Assembly: GCF_036248275.1 (NCBI RefSeq)
Contig: NZ_CP109181.1
Coordinates: 4,712,001-4,776,000 of the forward strand
Length of the DNA stretch: 64,000 nt
Origin: Streptomyces sp. NBC_01716
GTDB lineage: Bacteria > Actinomycetota > Actinomycetes > Streptomycetales > Streptomycetaceae
Direction: 5' to 3'
The first letter of the stretch is position 1, and each line of letters starts with the position of its first letter. The notes beneath the pieces are model-generated. The model did not search any database. It was not told the origin of the DNA and saw only the letters and a list, made by a program, of their open reading frames with translations. This document shows positions 17,076 to 25,856 of the stretch, piece by piece. A program made the translations under genes and the position numbers.

Positions 17076-18887
17076 CTACTTGATGATCGTGATCCGGTCC
17101 GTCGCCGGCGGCGCCAGCGGCGCCTCGGCCGTGGAGTGCGCCGCCAGGTAGGCGTTGAACAGGTCCAGGTCGGACGGGCCGACCAGCTTGTTCGTGCCCT
17201 GGCCCAGGGCCGCGAAGCCGTCGCCGCCGCCCGCGAGGAACTCGTTCATCGCGACGCGGTACGTCTTCGCCGGGTCGAGCGCCTCGCCGTTCAGCTTCAC
17301 GGAGTCGGTGACGATCCGGGCGGCGCCCGTCTTGGTCATGTCCAGGGTGTAGGTGAAGCCCTTGGAGACCTGGAGGATCTTGTTCGACGCCTCGTTGGAG
17401 CCGCTGACCTGCTGCTGGAGCGCGGTGACGAGCTGCGCGCCGGTGAGGTCGACGACGTTCATCATGTTGGTGAACGGCTGGACGGTGAACGCCTCGCCGT
17501 ACGTCACCACACCGTCGCCCTCGCCGGCGGACGCCGCGTAAACGAGGTCGGCGCGGATACCGCCCGGGTTCATGAACGCCAGCTGCGCGCCGCCCTTGTC
17601 GGCCGGTGCCAGTCCTTCGAGCTGCGCGTCGGCGATGACGTTGCCGAGCGGCTGCTCCGGCGTACCGGCGCCGCGGCCGTTGATGTCGGCGGAGATGAAG
17701 CCCTGCGGGGCGCCCGCGATCGGCGCCGCGGTCTTGTTCCAGCGGGCGATCAGGTCGGTCATGTCCTTGGCTTTGGCCTGGTCACGGGTGACCACGTGGT
17801 TGGCCGACTTCACCTTCGTACGGACGATGTCCTTGGTCCGCAGGTCGTAGGTGAGCGTGGTGTCCGTGTAGACCTTGCCGAACGACGACGCCGATGTGAC
17901 CATGCGGTCGTTGCCCGCCGGGTCGGGGACGGTGCACGCGTACGCCTGGTGCGTGTGGCCCGTGACCAGCGCGTCGACCTTGGGCGTGATGCCCTTCGCG
18001 ATGTCCACGATCGGGCCCGAGATGCCGTCGCCGGGGCCGGGGCTGTCGCAGTCGTAGTTGTACGAGGTGGAGGCCGGGGCCCCGCCCTCGTGGATGAGCG
18101 CGACGATGGACTTGACGCCCTGGCGGTCGAGCTCCTTGGCGTACTTGTTGACGGTCTCGATCTCGTCGTGGAACTTCAGGCCCTTGACGCCCTCGGCGGT
18201 GACGATGTTCGGGGTGCCCTCCAGGGTCACTCCGATGAAGCCGACCTTGACGCCGTTCTTCTTCCAGACGGTGTAGGGCTTGAGGACCGGCTTGCCGGAC
18301 TTCTCGTACGTGGCGTTGGCCGCCAGGTAGGGGAAGTCGGCGCCCTTGAACTTCTTGCCCTTCTCGTAGCAGCCCTCCGTCGGGTGGCAGCCGCCCTTCT
18401 GAAGGCGGGTCAGCTCCGCGGCGCCCTCGTCGAACTCGTGGTTGCCCACGGCCGTGACGTCGAGGTCCATCTTGTTGAGCGCCTCGATGGTGGGCTCGTC
18501 GTGGAACAGCCCGGACAGCAGCGGGCTCGCGCCGACCATGTCGCCGGCCGCGGCGGTGACGGAGTACGGGTTGCCCTTGCGCGCGGTACGCAGCGAGCTC
18601 GCCAGGTACTCGGCGCCACCGGCGGGAACGGCCTTGACCGTGCCGTCGGCCTGGATCTCGTTGACATTCCCGGAGGACCCGGCGGGCGGCTCCAGGTTCC
18701 CGTGCAGATCGTTGAAGGAGAGCAACTGCACGTCCACGGTCCGGGGCTTGGGGTGCCCGTGCCCGTTGCCCCACCCCTGCGCCCCGGCGGCGGGCGCGGC
18801 GGCGGCGAGTGCGCCGACCGTGACAAGTCCGGCCACGGCGGCCAGCACCCGCCGGGCCGCGCGGTTTTTCTGCGGTGTAGCTGACAT
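17076..18887 (-). CDS. Secreted 5'-nucleotidase / metallophosphatase
   Basis: 603-residue exported enzyme of the UshA/5'-nucleotidase family that strips phosphate from nucleotides outside the cell. A signal peptide (RRVLAAVAGLVTVGALAAAA, ending near AGA) precedes the dinuclear metal domain. The ligands are in SFNDLHGN, AGDMVG, VGNHEFDEG, ALIHEGG and TGHTHQAY. The C-terminal 5_nucleotid_C domain has FMNPGGIRADL and NEFLAGGGDGFAAL, which bind the nucleotide. No PHO-box repeat was found upstream, though the role in phosphate scavenging fits the neighbourhood. Confidence 0.95.
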   Translation of the reverse strand: MSATPQKNRAARRVLAAVAGLVTVGALAAAAPAAGAQGWGNGHGHPKPRTVDVQLLSFNDLHGNLEPPAGSSGNVNEIQADGTVKAVPAGGAEYLASSLRTARKGNPYSVTAAAGDMVGASPLLSGLFHDEPTIEALNKMDLDVTAVGNHEFDEGAAELTRLQKGGCHPTEGCYEKGKKFKGADFPYLAANATYEKSGKPVLKPYTVWKKNGVKVGFIGVTLEGTPNIVTAEGVKGLKFHDEIETVNKYAKELDRQGVKSIVALIHEGGAPASTSYNYDCDSPGPGDGISGPIVDIAKGITPKVDALVTGHTHQAYACTVPDPAGNDRMVTSASSFGKVYTDTTLTYDLRTKDIVRTKVKSANHVVTRDQAKAKDMTDLIARWNKTAAPIAGAPQGFISADINGRGAGTPEQPLGNVIADAQLEGLAPADKGGAQLAFMNPGGIRADLVYAASAGEGDGVVTYGEAFTVQPFTNMMNVVDLTGAQLVTALQQQVSGSNEASNKILQVSKGFTYTLDMTKTGAARIVTDSVKLNGEALDPAKTYRVAMNEFLAGGGDGFAALGQGTNKLVGPSDLDLFNAYLAAHSTAEAPLAPPATDRITIIK

Positions 18888-19101
18888 CGGTCCCCTTGTT
18901 GCTTCCGCTTGTAAGTTCCGTCAGAGGGAGAAGAGCTGCGACGGGCAGCCTAAAGTCCACGCGCGTAGAGGAACAGGGGTGTTCGGGTTACGACCTGGTT
19001 GCCAATACCCGTCAAGGGACGGTCGCCCCCTATCACCCGTATGGCGGACTTCTGAGAGCAGGAACGTCACCGCACACGCAAACGGCACAAGTGTGTACGT
19101 C

Positions 19102-20024
19102 ATGGACAGCAAGATCGCGGCGAAAGCCGTCGTACCGGGCCAGGCATCCGAACTGCCTGCCGCCTTCTTTGAGTTGATCGACGATCTCAAGTCGCTCGTG
19201 CGTGGTGCGCACGTACGGGCCCAGCTCAAGGTCAACACCGAGATGATCCAGATGTACTGGGACATCGGCCGAACGATCCTGGAGCGCCAGCGCGAGGAGG
19301 AGTGGGGAGCGAAGGTCATCGACCGGATCTCCGCTGAACTCCGGACGGAGTTCCCCAATCAGCGCGGCTTCAGCCGCAGCAACCTTCACCACATGCGGCA
19401 GATGGCGCGCACCTGGCCGGAGCCAATTGTCCAACAAGCTGTTGGACAATTGCCCTGGGGCCACATCGTGGTCCTCATGAGCAAGTGCGACACCCGCTTC
19501 GAGCTGGACTTCTACGCTCAGCACGCCGTCCACAACGGCTGACCGCCGAGGCCGCCGAGCGTGACCTCGAAGACGCCCTCGTGGACAACCTCGTCCACTT
19601 CCTGACCGAACTCGGCTTCGGATTCGCCTTCGTCGGACGCCAGTACCCCATCACCGTCGGCACCAGAGAGTTCCGCATCGACCTGCTCTTCTACCACTTC
19701 AAACTGCACCGGTTCGTGGTGATCGAGCTCAAGACGACAGAGGCGCAGCCCGCACACCTCGGGCAGCTCGGCTTCTACGTCGGCGCCGTGGACGCCTTTC
19801 TGCGCGATCCGGACCGCGACGACGACACCATCGGCATCCTGATCGCCGAGAGCCGCGACAAGGCCTCCGTCGAGTTCGCCCTCCAGCTCCAGAATCAGCC
19901 CCTCGCCGTGGGCACGTATGCCGGTCTGCCGGACGAGGTGAAGGAGCTGATGCCCAGCGCGAACGATCTGTCCAGGATCGTGGACAAGGTCCTTCGCCCC
20001 GAAGCCGCCGACGGCCAGGGGTGA
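19102..20024 (+). pseudogene. DUF1016 (YhcG-type PDDEXK) nuclease gene with internal deletion
   Basis: The N-terminal half (19102-19542) encodes the DUF1016 N domain: LKVNTEMIQMYWDIGRTILE, RSNLHHMRQMARTW and LPWGHIVVLMSKCD, up to AQHAVHNG and a TGA. The C-terminal nuclease half continues in another frame from about 19539: LTAEAAERDLEDALV, FAFVGRQYPITVG, then IDLLFYHFKLHRFVVIELKT, which has the D...ExK catalytic residues. The linking segment usually seen after AVEHGWSR (roughly 50 residues in relatives) is missing. The join sits on GGCTG, a likely microhomology. The gene is therefore a recent out-of-frame deletion rather than two genes. Confidence 0.8.
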
Positions 20025-20062
20025 ATCCGGGGGATCGTGCGGGCGCGCCGTACCCTCGACGC

Positions 20063-20983
20063 ATGGATGAAACGGCAGCCCTCGACCCGGGCCGGCAGAT
20101 CGACACCCTTGATGAGATCACCCCTCAGCAGGCACGGGACGTGCTTGAGCTGCTCGACGCGGCTGCCCGTGCCGACGGGGTGCAGGCCGTGTCCGAGCAG
20201 GGGCGGTTGCAGTTGCGCGGAGGGTCGAGGGTCGGGGTGCGGCATTTTCTGCTGACCGTCGGCGGAGAGCTGCTGGGGTACGCCCAGTTGGAGGAGACCG
20301 ATCCCGTCGAGGCGCCGGCCGCCGAGCTGGTCGTGCATCCGTCGCACCGGGGGCGCGGGCACGGGCGGGCGCTCGGGGCCGCGTTGCTGGCAGCGTCCGG
20401 GAAGCGGCTGCGCGTGTGGGCGCACGGCGGCAAGTCGGCCGCCCGGCATCTGGCGCAGGTGCTCGGGCTGTCCATGTTCCGTGAACTGCGCCAGATGCGG
20501 CGGCCGTTGGAGCCCCTGGACATCCCGGAGCCGGTGCTGCCCGACGGTGTCACCGTCCGTACCTTCGTGCCCGGCCGGGACGACGCCGCCTGGCTCGCGG
20601 TCAACGCCGCAGCCTTCGCCCACCACCCCGAGCAGGGCGGACTCAGCCAGCGCGATCTCGACGACCGCGTGGCCGAGCCGTGGTTCGACCCGGAGGGCTT
20701 CTTCCTGGCGGAGCGGGACGGGCAACTCGTCGGCTTCCACTGGACCAAGGTGCACGCCGCCGAACAGCTCGGCGAGGTGTACGTCGTCGGCATCAGCCCG
20801 GACGCGCAGGGCGGCGGTCTCGGCAAGGCGCTCACCGCGATCGGGCTGCGGCACCTGGCCGCGCGGGGCCTGCCGACCGCGATGCTCTACGTCGACGCCG
20901 ACAACACGGCCGCTGTGACGGTCTACGAGCGCCTGGGCTTCACGACGCACGAGGTCGACCTCATGTATCGCACGGAGTCGTAA
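20063..20983 (+). CDS. mshD: Mycothiol synthase
   Basis: 306-residue tandem GNAT protein matching MshD, which acetylates the cysteine of Cys-GlcN-Ins as the last step of mycothiol synthesis. The first GNAT domain has VHPSHRGRGHGRALGAALL, the second has VVGISPDAQGGGLGKALTAI followed by LYVDADNTAAVTVYERLGF, the acetyl-CoA site and C-terminal signature. Mycothiol is the actinobacterial substitute for glutathione, which supports the host assignment. A hairpin terminator follows at 21007-21035. Confidence 0.93.
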   Translation: MDETAALDPGRQIDTLDEITPQQARDVLELLDAAARADGVQAVSEQGRLQLRGGSRVGVRHFLLTVGGELLGYAQLEETDPVEAPAAELVVHPSHRGRGHGRALGAALLAASGKRLRVWAHGGKSAARHLAQVLGLSMFRELRQMRRPLEPLDIPEPVLPDGVTVRTFVPGRDDAAWLAVNAAAFAHHPEQGGLSQRDLDDRVAEPWFDPEGFFLAERDGQLVGFHWTKVHAAEQLGEVYVVGISPDAQGGGLGKALTAIGLRHLAARGLPTAMLYVDADNTAAVTVYERLGFTTHEVDLMYRTES

Positions 20984-21006
20984 GCACCTCAGCTGCCAAG
21001 CACCCG

Positions 21007-21035
21007 AAGGGGCGGTGGAGTTGACACCGCCCCTT
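21007..21035 (+). terminator. Terminator after mshD
   Basis: AAGGGGCGGTG pairs with CACCGCCCCTT around a 7-base loop, 23 bases after the mshD stop. The likely -35 of the next promoter starts inside the loop. Confidence 0.8.
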
Positions 21036-21049
21036 CTCCGTTCCATGCT
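21021..21049 (+). promoter_or_regulatory. Candidate promoter of GntR-ABC operon
   Basis: TTGACA at 21021-21026, a 17-base spacer and CATGCT at 21044-21049 fit a housekeeping-type promoter. The -10 abuts the palindrome at 21049-21070. Confidence 0.5.
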
Positions 21050-21070
21050 TTCACTACTTCCCTAGTGAAA
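21049..21070. promoter_or_regulatory. Perfect palindrome, likely operator of YtrA-type GntR regulator
   Basis: TTTCACTA and TAGTGAAA form an exact inverted repeat separated by CTTCCC, just downstream of the -10 and 12 bases before the likely GntR start. The placement suits repression of the regulator's own operon. Confidence 0.75.
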
Positions 21071-21082
21071 GGGTGCTTGCGG

Positions 21083-21517
21083 GTGATCGAATTCCGCATC
21101 GACCGGCGCAGCGGTGTCGCCACATACCTCCAGATCGTCCAGCAGACCAAACAGGCCCTCCGGCTCGGCCTGCTGGAGCCCGGCGACAAACTGCCCACGG
21201 CACGCGAGGTCGTGGAGGCCACCGCCATCAACCCCAACACCGTCCTCAAGGCCTACCGCGAGCTCGAACGCGAGGGCCTGGCCGAGGGCCGCCGCGGCCT
21301 CGGCACCTTCGTACGCGGCACCCTCGGCGGCGACTCGGCCGACCACCGCGCCCTGCGCGCCGAGTTGCGCGCCGAACTCGCCGCGTGGACCGAACGGGCC
21401 CGCGCGGGCGGGCTGGAGAAGGACGACCTGGCCGCGCTCTTCGCCTCCGTCCTGGACGAGCACTTCGAAAAAGCGGGCCAGCAGAAAACGGACCAGCAAC
21501 AGGGGGATCCCTCATGA
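21083..21517 (+). CDS. GntR/YtrA-family repressor of adjacent ABC operon
   Basis: 144-residue regulator with a winged helix: FRIDRRSGVATYLQIVQQTK, KLPTAREVVEATAINPNTVL and GLGTFVRG. The C-terminus is short and helical, as in the YtrA subfamily that controls ABC transporters, with no large ligand domain. The GTG at 21083 (VIEFRI) is chosen; an in-frame GTG at 21065 would place the operator inside the gene. The stop overlaps the ATPase start by four bases. Confidence 0.9.
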   Translation: MIEFRIDRRSGVATYLQIVQQTKQALRLGLLEPGDKLPTAREVVEATAINPNTVLKAYRELEREGLAEGRRGLGTFVRGTLGGDSADHRALRAELRAELAAWTERARAGGLEKDDLAALFASVLDEHFEKAGQQKTDQQQGDPS

Positions 21518-22413
21518 CCGCCGCCGCTATCGAGGCCACCGGCCTCGGCAAGCGCTACCGGAGGAAAGGCCGCCCGGCCGTGCGTGACTGCTCGTTCCGC
21601 GTGCCCGCCGGCCGCGTCTGCGCCCTCGTCGGCCCCAACGGCGCAGGCAAGTCCACCCTCCTCGCCCTGGCCGCCGGGCTGCTGCCGGCCACCGAGGGAA
21701 GCGTGCGCGTCCTCGGCGAGCGTCCCGCCGATGCCCGCGACCGCGTCGCGTACGTCGCCCAGGACAAGCCCCTGTATGGGCAGTTGACGATCCGCGACAC
21801 CCTGCGCATGGGCCGCGAGCTGAACCCCGGCCGCTGGGACGCCGAGACCGCCGAGCGGATCGTCACCGAGGGCCGGCTCGACCCCGCCGTACGCGTCCGG
21901 ACCCTCTCCGGCGGCCAGCGCACCCGCGTCGCGCTCGCCCTCGCCCTCGGCAAACGTCCCGAACTGATGCTGCTGGACGAGCCGATGGCCGACCTCGATC
22001 CACTCGCCCGCCACCAGCTCATGGGCACGCTCATGGCCGAGGCCGCCGCGCACCACACCACGGTCGTGATCTCGTCGCACATCCTCACCGAGCTGGAAGG
22101 CACCTGCGACTTCCTGCTGCTCGTCGACGGCGGCCACATCCGGCTCGGTGGCGAGACCGAAGACCTGCTCACCGCGCACCGGCTCGTCAACGGCCCCGTA
22201 CGGGACCTCGCCCCTCACACGGTCGTCGAGTCCCGCACCACCGGCCGTCAGCTCACCGCGCTGATCCGGCCCGAAGGTCCCGTCGACACCGACTGGGAGA
22301 CCCTGCACCCCTCCTTGGAGGACCTGTTGCTCGCCCATCTGCGCTCTCCCGGGGCGCCCGTACTCCTCACCCCCAGCGCCGACCACAACGACCGCGCGGC
22401 GGTGACGGCATGA
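21514..22413 (+). CDS. ABC transporter ATP-binding protein
   Basis: 299-residue ATPase. Walker A GPNGAGKST, signature LSGGQRTRVALAL, Walker B LMLLDEPMADLDP and switch VISSHILTELE are intact. The C-terminal 80 residues are a family extension of YtrB/EcsA-like exporters. ATGA overlaps join it to both the GntR gene and the permease, so the three are one coupled operon. The cargo is unknown; such operons often answer envelope stress or antimicrobial peptides. Confidence 0.92.
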   Translation: MTAAAIEATGLGKRYRRKGRPAVRDCSFRVPAGRVCALVGPNGAGKSTLLALAAGLLPATEGSVRVLGERPADARDRVAYVAQDKPLYGQLTIRDTLRMGRELNPGRWDAETAERIVTEGRLDPAVRVRTLSGGQRTRVALALALGKRPELMLLDEPMADLDPLARHQLMGTLMAEAAAHHTTVVISSHILTELEGTCDFLLLVDGGHIRLGGETEDLLTAHRLVNGPVRDLAPHTVVESRTTGRQLTALIRPEGPVDTDWETLHPSLEDLLLAHLRSPGAPVLLTPSADHNDRAAVTA

Positions 22414-23366
22414 GCGCGCTGACGCCTCGCGGCCCGGCCTGGGTCGCGGTACGGCAGCACCGCCCCGCCCTGTGGACGGCGCTGCTCCTCACGGTGCTGA
22501 CCGTCGCCTGCGCGGTCGCGGCCCGTGTCTGGATCGGCTCGGCGGGGGCTGTGGTGAGCTGCGGCAAGGGGTGTTTGAACGGTACGGCGGCGAGCGGCTG
22601 GTTCCGCTGGGCGGAGAACTACGTCGGGGGCGCCACCGTCCTGCTGCCACTGATCGTCGCGGCGTTCACCGCGGGTCCGCTGATCGCCCGTGAACTGGAA
22701 ACGGGCATGTACCGACTGGCATGGACCCAGTCGGTGTCGCCCGCCCGCTGGCTCGCCGTCCGACTCGTCGGCACCGCCGCGATCGCCACGGCGGGTGCCG
22801 TCCTCCTGGCCGTCACCTTCCGCTGGAGCAGGTCCCGCAGCCAGGAAGACGTGCTCCTGTCCATGTCCCGGTCCTGGAGCGATCGCGAGGTCTACCCCGC
22901 CTTGGGTGTGACCGCTGTCGGCTATGTCCTGCTGGCGGTCGCCGTCGGCGCGCTGGCGGCCGTAATCCTGCGCCGTACCCTCCTGGCGATGGCCGTCGGC
23001 CTGGCCGCCACGGCGGGAGTCTCACTGGTCTTCGCCTGGGTGCGGCCCTACCTGTGGCCGGTCGTCAAGGCCGAGGGGGGCGCGGAGATGAGCCCCTTCA
23101 CGACGTCGCCCGATCCCTGGATCGTACGAGAAGGCGTCATCCTCGCCGACGGCAGCCGGATGACCTACACGCAGTGCTTGGACATGGGTTTCTCGAAGTC
23201 GCCGTGCGCCCCGGACACCGCTTCCACGGCCGGCACACACTTCTTCGAGTACCACCCCGACTCCCACTTCTGGCCCCTCCAGCTCGTCGAGACCGGCATC
23301 GTGCTCCTGCTCGCCACCGCGTGCGTGTTCGGCGCGTTCAAGGTATTGGGGCGGCGGCACGGCTGA
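22410..23366 (+). CDS. ABC transporter permease (ABC-2-like)
   Basis: 318-residue membrane protein with about six hydrophobic segments, the first at residues 20-40 (ALWTALLLTVLTVACAVAAR). A long extracytoplasmic loop (about residues 220-280) holds Cys residues (MTYTQCLDMG, KSPCAPDT). It starts on the ATGA overlap with the ATPase gene and is followed by a perfect 15-base-pair hairpin terminator. No YtrC/EcsB motif could be fixed, so substrate is open. Confidence 0.88.
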   Translation: MSALTPRGPAWVAVRQHRPALWTALLLTVLTVACAVAARVWIGSAGAVVSCGKGCLNGTAASGWFRWAENYVGGATVLLPLIVAAFTAGPLIARELETGMYRLAWTQSVSPARWLAVRLVGTAAIATAGAVLLAVTFRWSRSRSQEDVLLSMSRSWSDREVYPALGVTAVGYVLLAVAVGALAAVILRRTLLAMAVGLAATAGVSLVFAWVRPYLWPVVKAEGGAEMSPFTTSPDPWIVREGVILADGSRMTYTQCLDMGFSKSPCAPDTASTAGTHFFEYHPDSHFWPLQLVETGIVLLLATACVFGAFKVLGRRHG

Positions 23367-23383
23367 CCCACGGGGACAGGCGT

Positions 23384-23420
23384 AGGGTCCCGTCCGCCAC
23401 AGGGGGGCGGACGGGACCCT
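23384..23420 (+). terminator. Terminator of GntR-ABC operon
   Basis: AGGGTCCCGTCCGCC pairs perfectly with GGCGGACGGGACCCT over a 7-base loop, 17 bases after the permease stop. Confidence 0.88.
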
Positions 23421-23424
23421 CTCC

Positions 23425-23450
23425 GTTCACCTCGTACGATCCCTGGCACC
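23425..23450 (+). promoter_or_regulatory. Possible PHO box upstream of ppk
   Basis: One good unit, GTTCACC (23425-23431), is followed by weaker matches near the expected 11-base spacing (around 23436 and 23445). It lies about 100 bases before the ppk start. The match is much poorer than at pstS, so this is tentative. Confidence 0.35.
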
Positions 23451-23531
23451 GCCCCGCCACGCCCCGCCCCGCTTCCCTGCACGTCATGTCGCCGTTACCG
23501 GCCATTCAGACGCGCTTGCGACCCTCTCGGA

Positions 23532-25856
23532 ATGCAGCCCGCTGTGCCCCCCACTCCGAACGGCAGGTTCCGGCTCACCCCCGCCGGTTCCGACGCGCCC
23601 GTCGTGCCCCCCGCGCGGAACAATGGAGGTATGAGCCAGCAGCCTGCCGAGATCCCGGTCCACCCGCAACCGTCCGTCGGGTCCATCGCCGCACACCGGC
23701 CCCACGCGGTCGGCGCGCCCACATCCGATCTGGAGCCCGACCTCGACGGCGACCTCGACTCGTACGGTCAGGACGGCGACACCGGGGGAGGAGAGCTGCC
23801 CCAGGGCCGCTTCCTCGACCGCGAGCGCAGCTGGCTCGCCTTCAACGAACGCGTACTGGAGCTGGCCGAGGACCCGGCCACGCCGCTACTCGAACGGGCG
23901 AACTTCCTCGCCATCTTCGCGTCCAACCTGGACGAGTTCTTCATGGTCCGCGTCGCCGGCCTGAAACGGCGCATAGCGACCGGCGTCGCCACCCGTTCGG
24001 CCTCAGGGCTCCAGCCCCGCGAGGTGCTCGACCTGATCTGGACCCGGTCCCGGGAGCTCATGGCCCGGCACGCCGCCTGCTTCCAGCAGGACGTCTCCCC
24101 GGCGCTGGCCGACGAGGGCATCCATCTGATCCGCTGGGGCGACCTCACGGAGAAGGAGCAGGCGCGCCTGTTCACCCTCTTCCGGCAGCAGATCTTCCCC
24201 GTCCTGACGCCGCTGGCGGTGGACCCCGCGCACCCCTTCCCGTACATCTCGGGCCTCTCCCTCAACCTCGCCGTCGTCGTCCGCAACCCCGTCAGCGGCC
24301 ACCGGCACTTCGCGCGCGTCAAGGTGCCGCCGCTGCTGACGCGCTTCCTGGAGGCGTCGCCGCAGCGGTACGTGCCGCTTGAGGACGTCATCGCGGCGCA
24401 CCTGGAGGAGCTGTTCCCCGGGATGGAGGTGCTGGCGCACCACATGTTCCGGGTCACGCGCAACGAGGACCTGGAGGTGGAGGAGGACGACACGGAGAAC
24501 CTCCTGAAGGCGCTGGAGAAGGAGCTCACGCGGCGCCGCTTCGGCCCGCCGGTGCGGCTGGAGGTCGAGGAGTCGATCGATCCGTACGTACTGGACCTGC
24601 TGGTCCGCGAGCTGAATGTCCGCGACGCCGAGGTGTATCCGCTGCCGGGGCCGCTGGATCTGACCGGGCTGTTCGGGATAGCCGCGCTCGACCGGCAGGA
24701 GCTGAAGTTCCCCAAGTTCATCGCGGGCACGCACCGCGACCTCGCGGAGGTGGAGTCGGCGTCGGCGCCGGACATCTTCGCGGCGCTGCGGGAGCGCGAC
24801 GTACTGCTGCACCATCCGTACGACTCGTTCTCCACCTCCGTCCAGGCGTTCCTGGAGCAGGCGGCGGGCGACCCGGATGTGCTGGCGATCAAGCAGACGC
24901 TCTACCGGACGTCCGGCGACTCCCCGATAGTGGACGCGCTGATCGACGCCGCCGAGTCGGGCAAGCAGGTCCTGGTCCTCGTCGAGATCAAGGCCCGCTT
25001 CGACGAGCAGGCGAACATCAAGTGGGCACGCAAGCTCGAAGAAGCCGGCTGCCATGTGGTGTACGGGCTGGTCGGGCTCAAGACGCACTGCAAGCTCTCG
25101 CTCGTGGTGCGGCAGGAGGGCGAGACCCTGCGCCGCTACAGCCACGTCGGCACCGGCAACTACCACCCGAAGACGGCACGGCTCTACGAGGACCTCGGCC
25201 TGCTCACGGCCGACCCGCATGTCGGGGCCGACCTCTCGGACCTCTTCAACCGGCTGTCCGGTTACTCGCGGCGCGAGACCTACCGGCGGCTGCTGGTCGC
25301 GCCCAAGTCGCTGCGCGACGGGCTGATCACGCGGATCAACAAGGAAGCGGCGCACCACCGTTCGGGCCGGCCCGCCTACGTACGCATCAAGGTCAACTCG
25401 ATGGTGGACGAGGCCGTGATCGACGCGTGCTACCGGGCCGCGCAGGCGGGCGTGCCGGTCGACATCTGGGTGCGGGGCATCTGTGCCGTGCGCCCCGGCG
25501 TGCACGGCCTGTCGGAGAACGTACGGGTGCGCTCCGTCCTCGGGCGCTTCCTCGAACACTCGCGGATCTTCTCCTTCGGCAACGGCGGCGAGCCCGAAGT
25601 GTGGTTCGGCAGCGCCGACATGATGCACCGCAACCTCGACCGCCGTATCGAGGCTCTGGTACGGGTCACCGACCCCGCGCACCGCGCGTCCCTCACCCGG
25701 CTCCTGGAGACCGGCATGGCGGACGACACCGCCTCCTGGCATCTGGGGGCGGACGGGAACTGGACCCGGCACTCCGTCGACGCGGACGGCCAGCCGCTCA
25801 GGCACGTACAGGAAATGCTCATTGACGCCCGGAGGCGCCGGCGTGCAGCACCATGA
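23532..25856 (+). CDS. ppk: Polyphosphate kinase (PPK1)
   Basis: 774-residue enzyme that polymerises the ATP gamma-phosphate into polyphosphate, or regenerates ATP from it. The first 90 residues are a disordered acidic tail. The PPK N domain begins at RFLDRERSWLAFNERVLELA, the middle domain includes PHPFPYISGLSLNLAV-like text (HPFPYISGLSLNLA), and the C-terminal PLD-like domains carry VEIKARFDEQANIKWA, the HCKLSLVVR motif with the phosphorylated His, and the second His in SADMMHRNLDRR. The ATG at 23631 is an alternative start, but its GGAGG touches the codon. The stop region overlaps the CHAD gene. Confidence 0.95.
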   Translation: MQPAVPPTPNGRFRLTPAGSDAPVVPPARNNGGMSQQPAEIPVHPQPSVGSIAAHRPHAVGAPTSDLEPDLDGDLDSYGQDGDTGGGELPQGRFLDRERSWLAFNERVLELAEDPATPLLERANFLAIFASNLDEFFMVRVAGLKRRIATGVATRSASGLQPREVLDLIWTRSRELMARHAACFQQDVSPALADEGIHLIRWGDLTEKEQARLFTLFRQQIFPVLTPLAVDPAHPFPYISGLSLNLAVVVRNPVSGHRHFARVKVPPLLTRFLEASPQRYVPLEDVIAAHLEELFPGMEVLAHHMFRVTRNEDLEVEEDDTENLLKALEKELTRRRFGPPVRLEVEESIDPYVLDLLVRELNVRDAEVYPLPGPLDLTGLFGIAALDRQELKFPKFIAGTHRDLAEVESASAPDIFAALRERDVLLHHPYDSFSTSVQAFLEQAAGDPDVLAIKQTLYRTSGDSPIVDALIDAAESGKQVLVLVEIKARFDEQANIKWARKLEEAGCHVVYGLVGLKTHCKLSLVVRQEGETLRRYSHVGTGNYHPKTARLYEDLGLLTADPHVGADLSDLFNRLSGYSRRETYRRLLVAPKSLRDGLITRINKEAAHHRSGRPAYVRIKVNSMVDEAVIDACYRAAQAGVPVDIWVRGICAVRPGVHGLSENVRVRSVLGRFLEHSRIFSFGNGGEPEVWFGSADMMHRNLDRRIEALVRVTDPAHRASLTRLLETGMADDTASWHLGADGNWTRHSVDADGQPLRHVQEMLIDARRRRRAAP

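Noticed and set aside
17136..18884. Long plus-strand frame opposite the 5'-nucleotidase
   Set aside because: No motif; composed of Arg/Val/Gly/Asp typical of antisense shadows, while the minus strand has all metal-binding motifs.
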